DNA from: Hymenopellis radicata
Taxonomy: Eukaryota > Basidiomycota > Agaricomycetes > Agaricales > Physalacriaceae
Length of the DNA stretch: 64,000 bases
Direction of reading: 5' to 3'
NCBI GenBank assembly: GCA_015501595.1
Contig: JADNRX010000068.1
Coordinates: 124,001 to 188,000 of the forward strand
Shown here: positions 23,477 to 35,692 of the stretch, one piece after another
Numbering within the stretch: position 1 is the first letter of the stretch
How the letters are laid out: each line of letters starts with the position of its first letter
Position numbers and translations under genes: made by a program
The notes under the pieces: model-generated
Seen by the model: the letters and a program-made list of their open reading frames with translations, nothing else
Told to the model about the DNA's origin: nothing
The model's database searches: none

Positions 23477-25568
23477 ATGGCGGATCTAGACTTCTAGTCC
23501 TCGGAAAGCGCGCCCGTGATGGCGACGACGACAAGCCTTAGAGCGCTCCCAACGATGCCCAGAATGGAGACGACAACGACGACGATGTCGGTCCAATGCC
23601 GATGCCCGCTCGCGAGGAAGGTGGTCTCAAAAAGAAACGAAAAGGTGCGTTTCCCATCTCATTTCCTCATTTTGAACCTCAAGGGACACAGAACCAGTTT
23701 TACCCCATGAAAAGCTGCACTTGGAGCATCTCCCGAATACCGACCAGTACTACTAGTACAAGAGCTTCATCCCGACACCGTCAACTATGTGGTTGTAACA
23801 AAGTGTGCGCGTTCTTAATACGCTGTGTATAACTGTGTAGAACCGACTTCATTATCACAACGTCTGGCAGTGGTATGCTAACACCTGGTTAAACATCCCC
23901 AAGTACTGACGCGATTCACAGATAAGATCAACATCATTAACCTTCGCTTCAAACCACGCTCATGGTACATCGACGGGGCCAGGAAGGTATATTGGCCGTC
24001 GCAGTTTCGCAGAGGAGCCAACTCACCTTGAGAATTTGCACCGTTCCCCGTGCATGTCATGACAGTACGCGCGTTTTTTGCCTTTCCTCAGCCCATATCT
24101 GACGCGTTTACTAGTACAGCGACCGTTATGACACTGTCTTCTCGGCGGATGAAGGCGGCTTCATCGACAATTGGCAGCCGATTGAACTATTCACATTACC
24201 CTGGTATGAATTTAAAAAGGTCAGCTCTTTTACTATTCTAAACTATCCATCTCACGACCACCCAGTCCAAATCGATACCTGCATCACACACTCACTCTTC
24301 CTCATTCGTCGCCTTCTCCCTTCCTGACAGGCAAATTCGAGTCTTCTCATTCCTTACCGGGACGCTCGCCAGGAAATATGACGAGTCTCCGACCGCCATT
24401 CAGGGGATGCAGCAGGCAGGCACTGCCGTGTACAAAGTCGAGGACATGGAGTTTGGGAGGCGATTGGCGACGGAATGAGAGCTCGAGTTGCTTGGTCCGG
24501 ACGGGCTCATTCCTGGACATTGGAGCGACGCCGTTTGGGACGAGAGTGGCGCATTGATTCTGTATCCGTCGCTGCTTGCGATCAAAGGTATGCTCGCTTC
24601 TCTTTCTTTCGACGGAGAGTTTTGATTATGACACAGTCGTCAATATTGTGACTAACCGCGTCGTGCGTCTGCTCGGTAAAGACGAGGTCATTCGTTTCTT
24701 GAACATCAGCATTTATCAGGCTGCGCCTGCTAAACGGACTCTGACCAATGGAACGATTACTTTGATGGGTATTCCTGCGCAATGCTTATTTTTTATACCA
24801 GGCAATGGCAGCATCTGCCACATCTTAGCGGACAAGGTGCAAAGCGGTCCTAACATGTTTTGTACGGCTTACAAGTGCGCCCTCGCTTCTACATCTTTAC
24901 ACGCTCGGAACCGTATGTGTCTTGTCCTCTCTTTTTGGTAAGTACATATCTCCAACCTTTCACAGTGACAACAAGGAAGGCGAACGAGATGTATTCAACG
25001 AGCGTCCCACACGCGAGGAACAGAACATCGCGTCTGCTGCGCCCATTGCATCCAGCGGACCGTCGCCTCTCGCCAACTCGGCCACAATCCACACTACACT
25101 CGGCGACATTCACATGCGCTAATTTCCGCAATAGGCGCCCAAGGCCGTGGAGAACTTTGTCGGACACTCGAGGAGCGGCGACTTTGAGGGCGTGATCTTC
25201 CACCGTGTCATTCCCAAGTTTATGATCCAGACGGGCGACCCGCTCGGCGGGACGGGTGGGGACTCGATCTGGGGGCGGGAGTTTGAGGATGAGTTGTCGG
25301 ACGATTTGAAGCATGACAGGTGTGTGTGTTTCCTCCTCCCTTCTTTTCTGCGTAGTTGACTGATGACGCGGCAGGCCGTACACTGTGGAACGAATGGGTC
25401 GCATTCTTCATTACTACGACGACGACGCCGTGGTTGGATACGAAGCATACGATCTTTGGAAGGGTGATTTCGGGGCTGGAGGTTGTGCATGCGATTGAGC
25501 ATGTGAAGGTGAATAAGGGGGACAAGCCATTTGAGGATATTAAGATTGTTAATATTGATGTTGAGTAG
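23477..25568 (+). pseudogene. PPWD1/Cyp15-type WD40-cyclophilin, degenerate
   Basis: Relic of a nuclear WD40 plus peptidyl-prolyl isomerase protein. Pieces in the right order: GKRARDGDDDKP, DVGPMPMPAREEG, basic KKKRK, RTDFIITTSGSG, NWQPIELFTLPWYEF, QIRVFSFLTGTLARKYDE, VVNIVTNRVVRLLGKDEVIRF, DVFNERPTREEQNIA, then the cyclophilin domain ([70 protein letters not shown]). Disabling lesions: in-frame TAG after DDDKP, TGA within RRLATE, TAA and TAG flanking FPQ near 25121-25135, and a small deletion near 25375. That deletion removes the Met-Ala-Asn-Ala part of the active site and shifts the GSQFFITT segment. Multiple independent lesions exclude a simple assembly error. Confidence 0.9.
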
Positions 25569-25962
25569 AGGTTGATCTTGGAATGCTACTTATCATTTCT
25601 TGATGCTCCAGTCCTGCCGTCGACGGTCTACCTCAATGCTTTACGACAGAGCAACGTTAAATTGTCGGAAGATGGAAAGACTGGTAGTAAATTGATGTCG
25701 ATCAGCTCGGCAGGTCATATTGTTCTGGATCTACAAACAAGTAGAATCTAGCCTGCCTCATCCTAGTGTCTTGATCTTGACGTCGACGATGGCCGCCGCC
25801 GAATTCTGGGGGATGCAGGAGCGACATCTTTCGAGGCTTCCCTATGTAGTGCGTTCTCGAGTCTCCGAATCCACTACTCTATTACTCACTTTCGTTGCAT
25901 TTTCTAGCTTCAGTTCAATACATCGGAGACTCCGAGTCGTCAAAATTCAATGGGCAGCTCAA

Positions 25963-26572
25963 TGAACGACGTGTCGAGGAAGTTTTCTTGTGATTGGTGT
26001 CCTAAATTCCACGCAGAGCTTGAGCCAGGAAGAATGCAAAGCTCGTAAATACATCATTCAGTTCGTGGAGGCTTGGTGTGAGAAGAAGAAATCAGAAAGC
26101 GAGGTGCGCAGATCCTGTATTCGTATCACTCGACATCAAATCCTGCAGAAACATAACAGCATTCTGGCCACACCGTTCCTCCCAGCCATTCCCGCCAAAT
26201 ACAACAGTCGCTCCCACCCAAGCCCAGCTCCGTAATACAGATCCAAGACACATGCGCCTTCAGGTGGTGCAGGATTCGGCGTGGACGGCGCTAAAGTTGA
26301 GCGCCCTCGGGAAAACGTAGCGGGCGGCGGCGGGCCAGAGGACATCGGCGTCTCGTACGCGTGAGATCAGGCTGCGACTTCGCATGGGTCTGCGGGAGAT
26401 GGCCGGCGACGCGCCAGAATAGATTGCGGACGCGTCGTTTGTGCGCTATATATGGCGAGATCATACGGTCTTTTCAAAGCGCCGATGATGGACTCACTTG
26501 ACATGCTGTTGACATGTGTCTTCCCACGTACTGCTTTTCCTCCTACCACATCGTCCATCGCTCCCAACAGCA
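25963..26572 (+). repeat. Promoter-containing duplicated flank of NACHT copy 1
   Basis: This ~610-bp stretch is related to 57627-58163, upstream of NACHT copy 2. Shared blocks include TCAATGAACGACGTGTCGAG, GAGCCAGGAAGAATG, GGAGATGGCCGGCGACGCG and the TATA region. The duplication that made two NACHT genes thus included upstream DNA. A two-exon reading frame from 25768 (MAAAEFWGMQERHLSRLPY) runs into it but I cannot assign it. Confidence 0.75.
26447..26453 (+). promoter_or_regulatory. TATA box of NACHT-WD40 copy 1
   Basis: TATATAT within GTGCGCTATATATGGCGAG, 120 bp before the ATG at 26573. The same 19 bases occur before copy 2 (58031-58049), so the element is conserved between the two copies. 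Confidence 0.6.
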
Positions 26573-26659
26573 ATGCCCAAATTCGTTAAAAAAGTCTTGA
26601 AGAAATTGCGCCCTGGATCTACTCCAGGGTCCTCGCCAGGGCCTGCCGTGGCACAGGCC

Positions 26660-26749
26660 GTGGCAACGACTCAGAATGTGGCAACAACGCAGAATGTGGC
26701 AACAACGCAGAATGTGGCAGCAACTCAGAATGTGGCAACGACTCAGAAT
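26660..26749 (+). repeat. Five 18-bp units encoding VATTQN
   Basis: Five consecutive units of GTGGCAACRACNCAGAAT in exon 1 of NACHT copy 1, differing at one to three positions. Copy 2 has none: its sequence goes from SRGSTP directly to AIDWKG. The array sits between the basic N-terminus and the helical domain, so it lengthens a flexible spacer. It must have expanded after the two copies separated, or been lost in copy 2. Confidence 0.92.
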
Positions 26750-28705
26750 GCTGCAATCGACTGGAAGGGAACAGCCAAGGTCACCTGGACTGGCCTCGAG
26801 ATGATGTTGAAGAAAGCCGAGAAATGCCTGGACGGAACCCCATTCAAGAGTCCCGTCGCCGCAATTAATGCATTGGTTGCTCTTTTTCATGTAAGTGAAT
26901 TCATGTTCCGCTGCTTTTCATGAGCTGATAAATTCCAATGTAGGATGTTGGCAATCGCACTGAGGATATGCGTGACATGATATCCCAAACAGAGAAGCGC
27001 CTCGAGACCATCAACACCGCACTAGTGCAGTCGGAATATCAAGTCGCAAACGAACGCATGGAGGAATTTGCCAAGTACGTCGTAACCGTGCAATTTGATA
27101 ATCCGACCTCATATTATTTCCCTCAGAGTCCTCATTACACAAGTTTCTAAACTTCGCGTGATGGCATCGAGGTCCCTTTTGACCCGTACCTTGACAAGCG
27201 ACGACGATATCAGAGCAATCAAGAGGGTCTTCCAAGAGCTGGAAGCAAACACAAAGGACTTTCATGTGTGTATCTCCTTTGCCTACATACCCATCCATCC
27301 TAAAATTCTGGCTAGCTCGCCATATCCCTCAGTATCGAACGCAATACCGCTACCATCCTCTCCTCTCTCGATCAGCACCGCCTCGATAGCTTGCCCCGGT
27401 CTCGTCAGGCCCGCTATGATGCCGATGTCGATTCCGAGGCAGTTGGTGTCACACGCGGGGAGTGTACTCCTGGGACGCGTGTCGAGATCATTCAGCGCCT
27501 AGTTGAATGGGCGCGAAAACAGTCCTCAGAGAATTCGGCGTCCATATACTGGCTGAACGGTTCGGCTGGGACGGGAAAGTCGACGATTGCGTACTCAGTG
27601 TGCAAGTCTCTCGATGCTGACGATCCACACATCCTTGGCGCTTCCTTCTTTTGCTCTCGACAGCTCACAGAGTTGCGAGAGCGAAAACATATCATCCCTT
27701 CCATTGTGTATCAACTAGCTCGCTATTCACGCTCCTTCGCTACTGCCCTTCTCCAAGCGAATTTAGATTCCGCTGATTCCTCCGCTAAACAGATGAAGGA
27801 TCTCCTTATTGAACCATGGTTGAAATCAGCGAGTGACCGCCTCCCTGACTTCCCTCCTTGTCTTGTCATTGTCGACGCTTTAGATGAGGTCCGAGGTGGC
27901 TGGGAATTCCTGAGCGAGTTGATCTCTACTGTCGAAGCAGGTCATTTAAGTGGACTCAAATTCCTCATTACAAGTCGGCGAGAGCCAAAGTTGGTTGAGA
28001 GGTGTACTGCCCTTGCCTCTGACTTTGTCTGCCATCTTGAGGAGGTGTCCAGAGATAATGTTCAGCATGACATTCTTACATTTCTGTCTGCCGAGCTTCC
28101 CAATCTCTGTGATACACCTCAACTCAAGGTTCTGGCGGAGAGGGCTGATGGTCTCTTTGTTTATGCTGCCACTGCAGCTAGGTTCATCTTACAAGGTTAT
28201 CGCAATGAGCGCCTTGGGCAGTTAGATAGTCTACTACAGGCCTGGCCCACACGTTCTGAGAGTGTTGATGTCCTTCCTGTGGATCACCTGTACAGTCAAG
28301 TACTGCAGGATGTTTTTACATCAGTTGGAAAAACACTTCGTCACAGTCGCCTCAAAATCCTGTATACCATTCTATGCACAGAGGAGCCGGTGTCTATTTC
28401 AGTGCTTAGTGGTCTGTTATGTGATTCTGCATGTGATGTGGATGGTGTTATTGAGAACCTTCATGCTGTGTTATATGTGTCAAAGAATGATGACTGCATA
28501 TACTGGTATCACAAATCATTCTATGACTTCATATGTGACTCTGAGAGGAGCTCTACCTACACATGCAATATCATCACTCAGCATGCTCTGCTTGCTGAAG
28601 AATGCTTTACTATTATGAAGCGTGATCTGTGCTTCAACATTTGCAATCTCACATCTTCTTTCCTTCTTAACTCTGAAGTCCCAAACCTTACTGAGTGTAT
28701 CAATA

Positions 28706-28960
28706 CTGTACTATTACAGGCAAGTCTTCATGGGGCGTTACCCGTTATGCATACTCTTCACAGATGTTACTCTTCATTCAGGGTCCAATTTCCTTATATG
28801 GGCAGGCGGGAGCGGCAGCGACAGCTGCCGCCCCGAAAAATTTCCTTTTTAGGCCTTACCCGGGGCTCAATTTTGGCCGTTACGCATTATGGTAGCCTCA
28901 ACTCTTCATTTCACAGGCCTCCGTTATGAGTTATGCGAAGACTACATTGAAATAGTACAG
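28706..28960. mobile_element. 255-bp MITE with TA target duplication in NACHT copy 1
   Basis: Left end CTGTACTATTACAGGCAAG; the right end reverse-complemented reads CTGTACTATTTCAATGTAG, then AGTCTTC in both. TA flanks each side (28704-28705, 28961-28962). Copy 2 has no insertion at this codon. Restoring one TA rebuilds ATC AAT AAT CAT in frame. Size, ends and TA duplication fit a Tc1/mariner-type MITE. It ends the upstream reading frame prematurely. Confidence 0.9.
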
Positions 28961-29589
28961 TAATCATATTGCACCTCTCCTATATTATGTCTGTCGTCAT
29001 TGGGCTGAACATCTCAATCATGGCTTAGTGGATGTAACAACTTTCCAAGCCAAAGTTATAACAACATTACGATCATTTTGCGATAACCAACTTCTTTTCT
29101 GGATCGAGACTATGAACATCATTGGCCATGGTAGTGAGTGCTTAAAAGCACTCAGAAGTGCACATAAGGCTATGGCATCAGGAAAATAGGTGTTGTCTTT
29201 AAGTATACCACAGTCATCTGTAGGGCGTACAGTTGACTTAGAGACAAGAAGTTTGTGATAACAGGAAGTTGACTTAACACACAGTCCAGGAATGAGCCAT
29301 CTTCAAGTCAACTTCAAAGCTACTCAGGTTCACTCAAGTCAACCCAAGTCAATCATACTCAACTATGAACTAACTAGAAGTTATTGGGAGGTTACTATAT
29401 CTAGACAGTAGTGAACTCAATGTGCCCTATCCATTGAACAGAAGAAGGCTTCGAACATTGAACAACTGTAATTCAACTGTAACTTCAGATCACAAATGTG
29501 CATAAATTGAATCAAGAGTAATAACTCAAACAGCCTAACTAAAAGTCTATGATTGGGCATACTGTCGTGGTATCCAGCTCATCATCCTC

Positions 29590-30530
29590 ATCTTATAATT
29601 CTTGTCCCAATGCTTGTGTCGACGGCTCTTATTACAGTATTTCGCTGGTTGTCCTTGTCGCAGTGCTCGGGTCTTCGGTCATCGTCCTCATCATAGTGCT
29701 CTGATCCTTACCCTCGTCGCAGGGGTTGTCGTCCTCGTCGAAGTGGTCAGGCCCTCGTCCTAGTTGCAGTGCTCGGGTCCTCGTCCTCGTTGCAGTGCTT
29801 GTCATCTTCATCGCCTTTAGTCATCGCCCTCGTCGCAGGGCTCAGGTCATCGTCCTCGTTGTAGTACTTGGCTTGCTGTCGTTGAGGTGGAGTCGCCGTT
29901 GTGCAGTCATCATGGAGGTGAGGGCTGTCGTTGTGGTGGGGTCGTCGTGCAGTAGAATTTGTGTGTGGAGGTGAGGTCGGCATTGTCGTCGATGGTAGGG
30001 GTAGTCGAAGTGGAGGTCATTGTCTAGCAGTGGAGCGCCGTAGTTCGAGTCGTCATTGTCGTGGTTTTCAGGTCGTCCTAGTCACCGCGCGAGAGTCGTC
30101 CTGGTTGCTGTGGTCAAGGTGGTCGTCCCATGGGTACTCAATGTTGGAGGCCATGGTCGTCATCTATGGGCAAAGTTAGTGGCTGTCAAGTGAAAAGTCC
30201 GCGACGACACACCGTGCAGCACAAAATCCATATTGCCGCGGTCAGTGCCGGTGTGCGGACGACGTGGCACAACGTTGCAGGTGCACCGTGGTTCCGGCTT
30301 CGAGTATGGGTGTCGTCGTCTCGTCCCAATGCTGGCACAGTCTTGTCCTCATGCTGGTGTCGCCATCTTGTCCCAGTGCTGGCGTCGTCATCGTGCCCGT
30401 GCTGGTGTGGTCGTGCTTGTTCCGGTGAGTCCATGCTCAATGCTCATGTCCTTGTCTGTAAGTTGACGCCATCACGCTCGTCCTGGCGCTCGCATCCTTG
30501 CTGGGGTGCTGGTGTCGCCGTCATGTCGTC
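29590..30530. repeat. Degenerate GTCGTCCTCGTC-type low-complexity array
   Basis: Roughly 900 bp built from variants of short units such as GTCCTCGTCGCAGTGCT, drifting to GTGGTGGGGTCGTCG and CCAGTGCTGGCGTCGTC. It lies in the left third of the 4.75-kb element. Open frames over it are low-complexity artefacts. Confidence 0.7.
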
Positions 30531-31879
30531 AGAAAACACAAGGAATGAAAATATAAACCCGAACCATGACAGGAATGCCTAACATCGATTTTCCTTCGCA
30601 ATAAAGAGGGCCGTGGTGGAACGTTGAACGGTAGCCCTCGTCTGGTGGATGGTGGTAAGAGGAAGAGAAAATGATCGAACTTAGGTTAAGAGCCGAACAT
30701 ACCCGTGATGCTGACGTGGCTCTTGTTGCAGCAGTAAGAACAAGATGCAAATTTGACAGCCAGCCCACAGAGTCCTGCTCAAGGTCGGCCTGACTTTACA
30801 TGGGCTGGCTGTCAAAGTTTTATCTCAGGGCAATGCCAACGGTATTGAGCAGTCGATCACGGATGGTGGTGGTAAGAAGCTAAGAGCGGTTGAAGTCGAT
30901 CACCAAGTATCAATGCTTTAAGTAGTTGCTGCACGTCTTGTCTTCCTTGTGTGCTCCTGCCAGTGGCAGGACACCAGTTACTGTACTTCAATACTTGTAG
31001 AAAATATATCTAATCCTATTCTATTATAATATACACGACGAAACATCCACCGAAGCACCCAGATGGCTAATGTGGTGACTTTCCCATACACATTAAATCA
31101 TCTTAGAAGCCCTGGAAAAGAGTAGCAGAACAAAACCGCGACGAAGTATTCATTCAAGAGGAGCTCAAGATCTGTGTTAGTTTGAACAGTGTAATGCCGT
31201 ATCTCGAGAGTATTCGTCGTTGGAATCCTAACAGTAGAAACAGTGCATGCGTCGAAGACGAGCACAAGAAATCCTGGAAAACAGCTCCGGACGCATTATT
31301 GAGCAGAGTAGATCAAGCAGAGTACATCCAGTAAGATCACAGTACATCAAGCAAACAGAAGTGCGAGAGACACCAAGCGCAAAGAAGGAAGGTGTATCTG
31401 TATCTCTAGCTCGATCGGACTTGTAGTAAGTACCAAACGAGCAGCGATCAAACCGTCGCTCTCTCTTTGCTCTCTCTTCTCCTCCCTTCATGGCGTGCTC
31501 TCCCAACTCTGTCTCGAGCATGCTGCACATTGACTTCGGCAACAACTGCAAACCGGGAAAGCCCTCTGATGAGGCCGCTCTGGCGAATATGCGGCCTTGA
31601 AAACATCAGGAGTTGGAATTCGAGCTGAACGGCGTCGCGGACACGTCCAGTCAAAGATGGTTCGTTATTCTTATTCATTTTTGTTTCTTAAACTTAGAAC
31701 TTGACATAGACTCAAGCTAATCATCGTCGATCATTCTCTGTTACCAGTGACCACCACCACCCAACTATGACCACCTTGCCCTACCGACTCTTTCCGGCCT
31801 TTCCCCCCTTCTTCCATAGACTCTCTTTCCTCTCTTTCCTTTTCTTTTCGTCGCTTTTTGAATACGGCAATCCGGCGTC

Positions 31880-33460
31880 CAACAGCCGTGGGTAGAAAGG
31901 ACGACTTTTTCGCTGCTCTGCTCTCTCCGCAAGCACGCCGGGAACCCATAAACCTTCGGACGAAGTGACGACGCTTGTAGATGACGGCGCTGCGCTTCAA
32001 GGGGCTGGATGAGCCCCGCGCCGTCGTGTTTATTTGGGCTGGCTGGCGTCGCGGACGCATCCAGCTCAATATGGTGCGTATTTCTTCTTCATTTCTCTTT
32101 CCATTTTGATTGGACTGTTTCCAGGCGCCCGAACAACGCCCGTCACTCCGTTTTTGGAGGACCTCGACGACTTATCGACTGGGAGGACAACAGCGGTCTC
32201 GCCCACGACGGCGTCAGCAAGGATCACTTATCTCCTCCCACCAGCACCTTGACGATGTGCTGTGATACGGCCTTGAGCGACTAAAAAGACGAGGACCTCG
32301 GCGACTTTCATCAACTGGGAGGACAAAAACGACGGCAGCTACAGCCATGTGCTCTCGCTCGTGCATCCTCCCATCACAGTCCCTTCGCCAGGTGCTGTGA
32401 TACGGCAGGATACGGCCCAGGACTTTTCGTGAGCCTTCTCTAGGCGCTTTTCGTCTCTTCCTTCTTTGTTTTAGATCTCTGGCATGCTAGAACGGCTTTC
32501 GACAGCTGTGAGGACGACTCGGTTACGTTCTGCTCTCCTGGCGAGCGACGCCATCGCATAAGCCTGCGGGACGAGCAGCAGCGCTTCAGGGAGACGACAA
32601 CGGGCTTCAAGAGGCTAGATTAGCCCCCGTGTTGCTGCGTTCACGCCTGCAATGAGCCCCTGGAAGTTGGGATGAGGGGCTGGCTGCTGTCGCGTAATTT
32701 GTGAGTATTTCTTCTTGCTCCTGTTTCCTGTTCAATCTAACTTGCCTGGGCAGGCCGCTCGATCCACAAGGCAGCACACGACGACTCAAGGACTCAGCAA
32801 CGAGACGCGTAAGCCCTGGCGAGGCCACATAGCGTCAACAAAGATTCGCCCCGGCAACAGAACAGGACGCGAGACAGCACAACATTCTGCCCGCAAAGGC
32901 GCGTTTTTTCTTCTGATATTTGTTCGCCCTCTCTCACAGTACCTGTCTTCGCCTAGAACAGGCGCTGTCATTGCCTCCTCCCAATACAGCACCTCATCGA
33001 AGTGCTGTCAGACGGCCTCAGGACTTTTCGTGGGCCCTCTCCTTCTTTTACTTTTTGGATCTGCGACATGCGACAATGGCTTCCAGCAGCCTTGAGGACC
33101 GCTTCTTTACGTTCTGCTCTGCCGGCGAGCAACGCCGTCGCATACGGAGTAGCAACGCTTCAGGACGACGTCGACAGCTTCAAGAGACCGGATCGCCGTC
33201 GAGCCGTCTCATTTGGACCTCTAACGAGGTTAGTTAGTTTTTGGTGCCTGGAGGGTGGCGGCGCACACAGCCAAACAGTGTGTATTTCTTCCCTTTCTCT
33301 CTCTCTTCGGTTTCGTTGAATTTATATTTGCAGGCATTCTTAAACGAAGACGAACGACGGCGCCGCGACGACTCATCCTGTTGTTGCCCACCTGCCTCTC
33401 CAGACCTCTGTCCGACGCTTGCTCAGACGCCCTTCGTGGATGATAACACTACTTGGTTGT
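31880..33460. repeat. Three imperfect ~590-bp tandem units inside the 4.75-kb element
   Basis: Landmarks recur at ~590-bp spacing: CAGGTGCTGTGATACGGC / AAGTGCTGTCAGACGGC, AGGACTTTTCGTG, TACGTTCTGCTCT followed by GGCGAGCRACGCCRTCGCAT, and CTTCAAGAGRC. Two units are clear (about 32470 and 33058); a third, more diverged, starts near 31900. One unit also carries a GGCTGGCGTCGCGGACGCAT block related to sequence inside the hAT-like elements at 40800 and 59977. Confidence 0.7.
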
Positions 33461-35279
33461 GAGCAGTCGACAAGCCAGCGCAAGCGCGGCCGAGAGAGAA
33501 GAGTCAGCTCATTGTTCGAATGCGCCCCCGAATGATATTACTGTCACTGTACCGCATCTTACGTTGATCATGCACATCATCGCTCCCCCATCATTGCATG
33601 TTCTTCGTCGCATTGTGCTCCGCCGACTGTAAATACTAATGTAGCAGAGTAGTATTGTCGTTGATTAGGTCAACTCAAGTTGTTATACAATATGCTATCT
33701 GCCTCCAGTCTCCGCAAGGCGTCATGAGTTGTGACCTAGGTGAACGACATCCTCCAGTATGCTCATGGACACTAGAGTTGGCTGCAGTCAACTTCATCAA
33801 GTCATCATATACTCAAGTTAACTCTGTATGACTTGGGTTGGCTTTGGTGCCCTAGTGCCCTCTGGTCAACCCTAAATATAGGTCAATACCTGAGTTGTCT
33901 TAATGCCAAAGTGCTTTTCCTGATGTGAAAGGTGTGAGTTTTTTAAATATTATTGAGCTGCTTCCGAATACTAAGTATATATAGCAATGTGAAACAGAAG
34001 ACAAGGTATCAGCCACTAGTATACTGTTATGTGATCTAGAAGATGCCTGGAACTTTGCAACGACATTCATCTCCAATTCTCTTGCAGCATCGACACCTCA
34101 TCTATATATCTCTGCACTTGCTATCTATAATGGAGAGTCAAAGCTTCTACACAGATGGAAAAAAAGCTTCATAGGCCTTCCAAGATTGTTGGGTAAAAGA
34201 AGAAGAGAATATCTGTTAACTACAATTACAAAGCATATAGGTAGGGTTACCTCTGCCTCGTTCTCACATAATGGTCAGCACATTCTCTCTTCCTCATATG
34301 ACAATACAGTGCAAGTGTGGAATGTAGAAACAGGCAAAGAGAAGCTGATGCTGAAAGGACACACAAATAGAGTTCACTCTGCTTCATTTTCGCATGATGG
34401 CCGACACATTGTCTCTTCCTCAGACGACAAAACAGTGCGAGTGTGGAATGTAGAGACAGGCAAGGAGGAGCTGATGCTGGAGGGTAGTCCTGTTTTAATC
34501 GTGGGGGTGTTGGCTGGCATCCGGTTGCTTATGCAATCGGCCCAATTAGGAATGCACGTGCTTCCTCTTTTTTTTTATTACTGCCACCACCACGACGCGT
34601 CTTGGCCATATCTGGCCTTCCAGACGCGTCACAATTTATCCCATATGATCCAAATACATCTAGTTCTTCTTCTCGATGACGCCGATATGCTGATTTACCA
34701 CAAATCCTCTTACAGTGACCAATGCTCAATTCCACCGCCAAACCTAAGAAGCGATATTAAACAGTAATCCAATACAAGACCAAGAGTGGAGGGGAGAACG
34801 GGAAGAGGTTGGAGATGCGGGGACAGAGGAACTCTTCAATGTCACTGGCGAGAGTAGACTGTCGCGAGCGGGGAAGTTATACGATTTTGAGGACGGCCTA
34901 GAGCCACTCAGGGCTCACACTTCTAGATGCGGCGAATACTGGTATTAAAAAACATTTGTTTCCACTTCAACGAGTACATGTTGATTGGTAAGTTGAGATA
35001 ATGTATATCAATCAAAGACTAGTCATTCTGGAAGATGACTCGCACACCAACAGGCGCGAACAAAAATGAAAATAGACCTGACTCGACGTCAGCTGGGTTG
35101 CACTGCGTGAAAATATGACAGTCACATACCGTCGTGGCCGTCTGCCTTAGATGGACGCCATGTCCCCATGTCCTCACGGCCAACATCCCACCAATGAACA
35201 CTGATACACCCATCGCGATGCTGATATTTCCGGCACAAACACCTCTTCGCGCAGCCATCGAGAAAATACGGACTCGTCG

Positions 35280-35665
35280 GGGTTGTGCCAGGAAGTCTTC
35301 AGACTCGCGACGCAGATTCTCTGCTTCCTGCTCCTTGACGCCGCGACTTTGCGTCTGCAGCTTCTTTGGCTTCCAGACGAGACGCCGCTGGTGCGACGGG
35401 GACGGACTACATAGAAAAGCTCATCACTTTCATGGTCGTCCCAGACGTCAAGGCGGGCTCGCATCTCTATTCGGTTGCACTCTTGGCCTGCACTCGATAT
35501 ATATCGCTTGTTCTAGAGCATTGATGCGAGATCGTTCCTGAGGTTCATAGTGTCGTTCCCGCTGTAAACATGTTAGTAAACGAAAGCAAAGGGCAAGGAG
35601 TCAACACACGCTCTTTCCGTTCGCGCTCCATCTCCTCGTCCATCTTTTTTGGAGTCGCCCTGTCA
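35280..35665 (-). pseudogene. Host gene fragment, RBM25/Snu71-like coiled-coil, inside the hAT-like element
   Basis: On the minus strand, pieces read MDEEMERERKERERHYE, then after an intron-like gap RARLDVWDDHESDELFYV, RLEAKEAADAKSRRQ, and in another frame EQEAENLRRESEDFLAQ. This acidic/charged coil with a WDDxESDELFY core resembles the middle of fungal RBM25-type U1 snRNP-associated proteins. Frame changes show it is not functional. The assignment is by eye and moderate; that it is a captured cellular coding segment is more secure. Confidence 0.45.
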
Positions 35666-35692
35666 GTATCGCCACCACCCGGCACTGCACCA

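Larger units (their letters stand above)
29176..33925. mobile_element. 4.75-kb non-coding element with CATCAGGAAAA ends and subterminal repeats
   Basis: Comparison with copy 2 (61560-61590) shows extra DNA here. Inverted ends CATCAGGAAAA (29176) and TTTTCCTGATG (33925). The outer ~250 bp on each side are packed with AGTTGACTT/AAGTCAACT-like motifs in both orientations, as seen in large DNA transposons where transposase binds subterminally. The interior is repeat-rich and carries no transposase-like reading frame. No clear target duplication (flanks TATGG and TGAAA). Ends resemble those of the 37808-39841 element. Superfamily unknown. Confidence 0.7.

Noticed and set aside
29726..30582. Val/Arg-rich open frames around 30 kb
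   Set aside because: Arise from the GTCGTCCTCGTC low-complexity array, not a gene.
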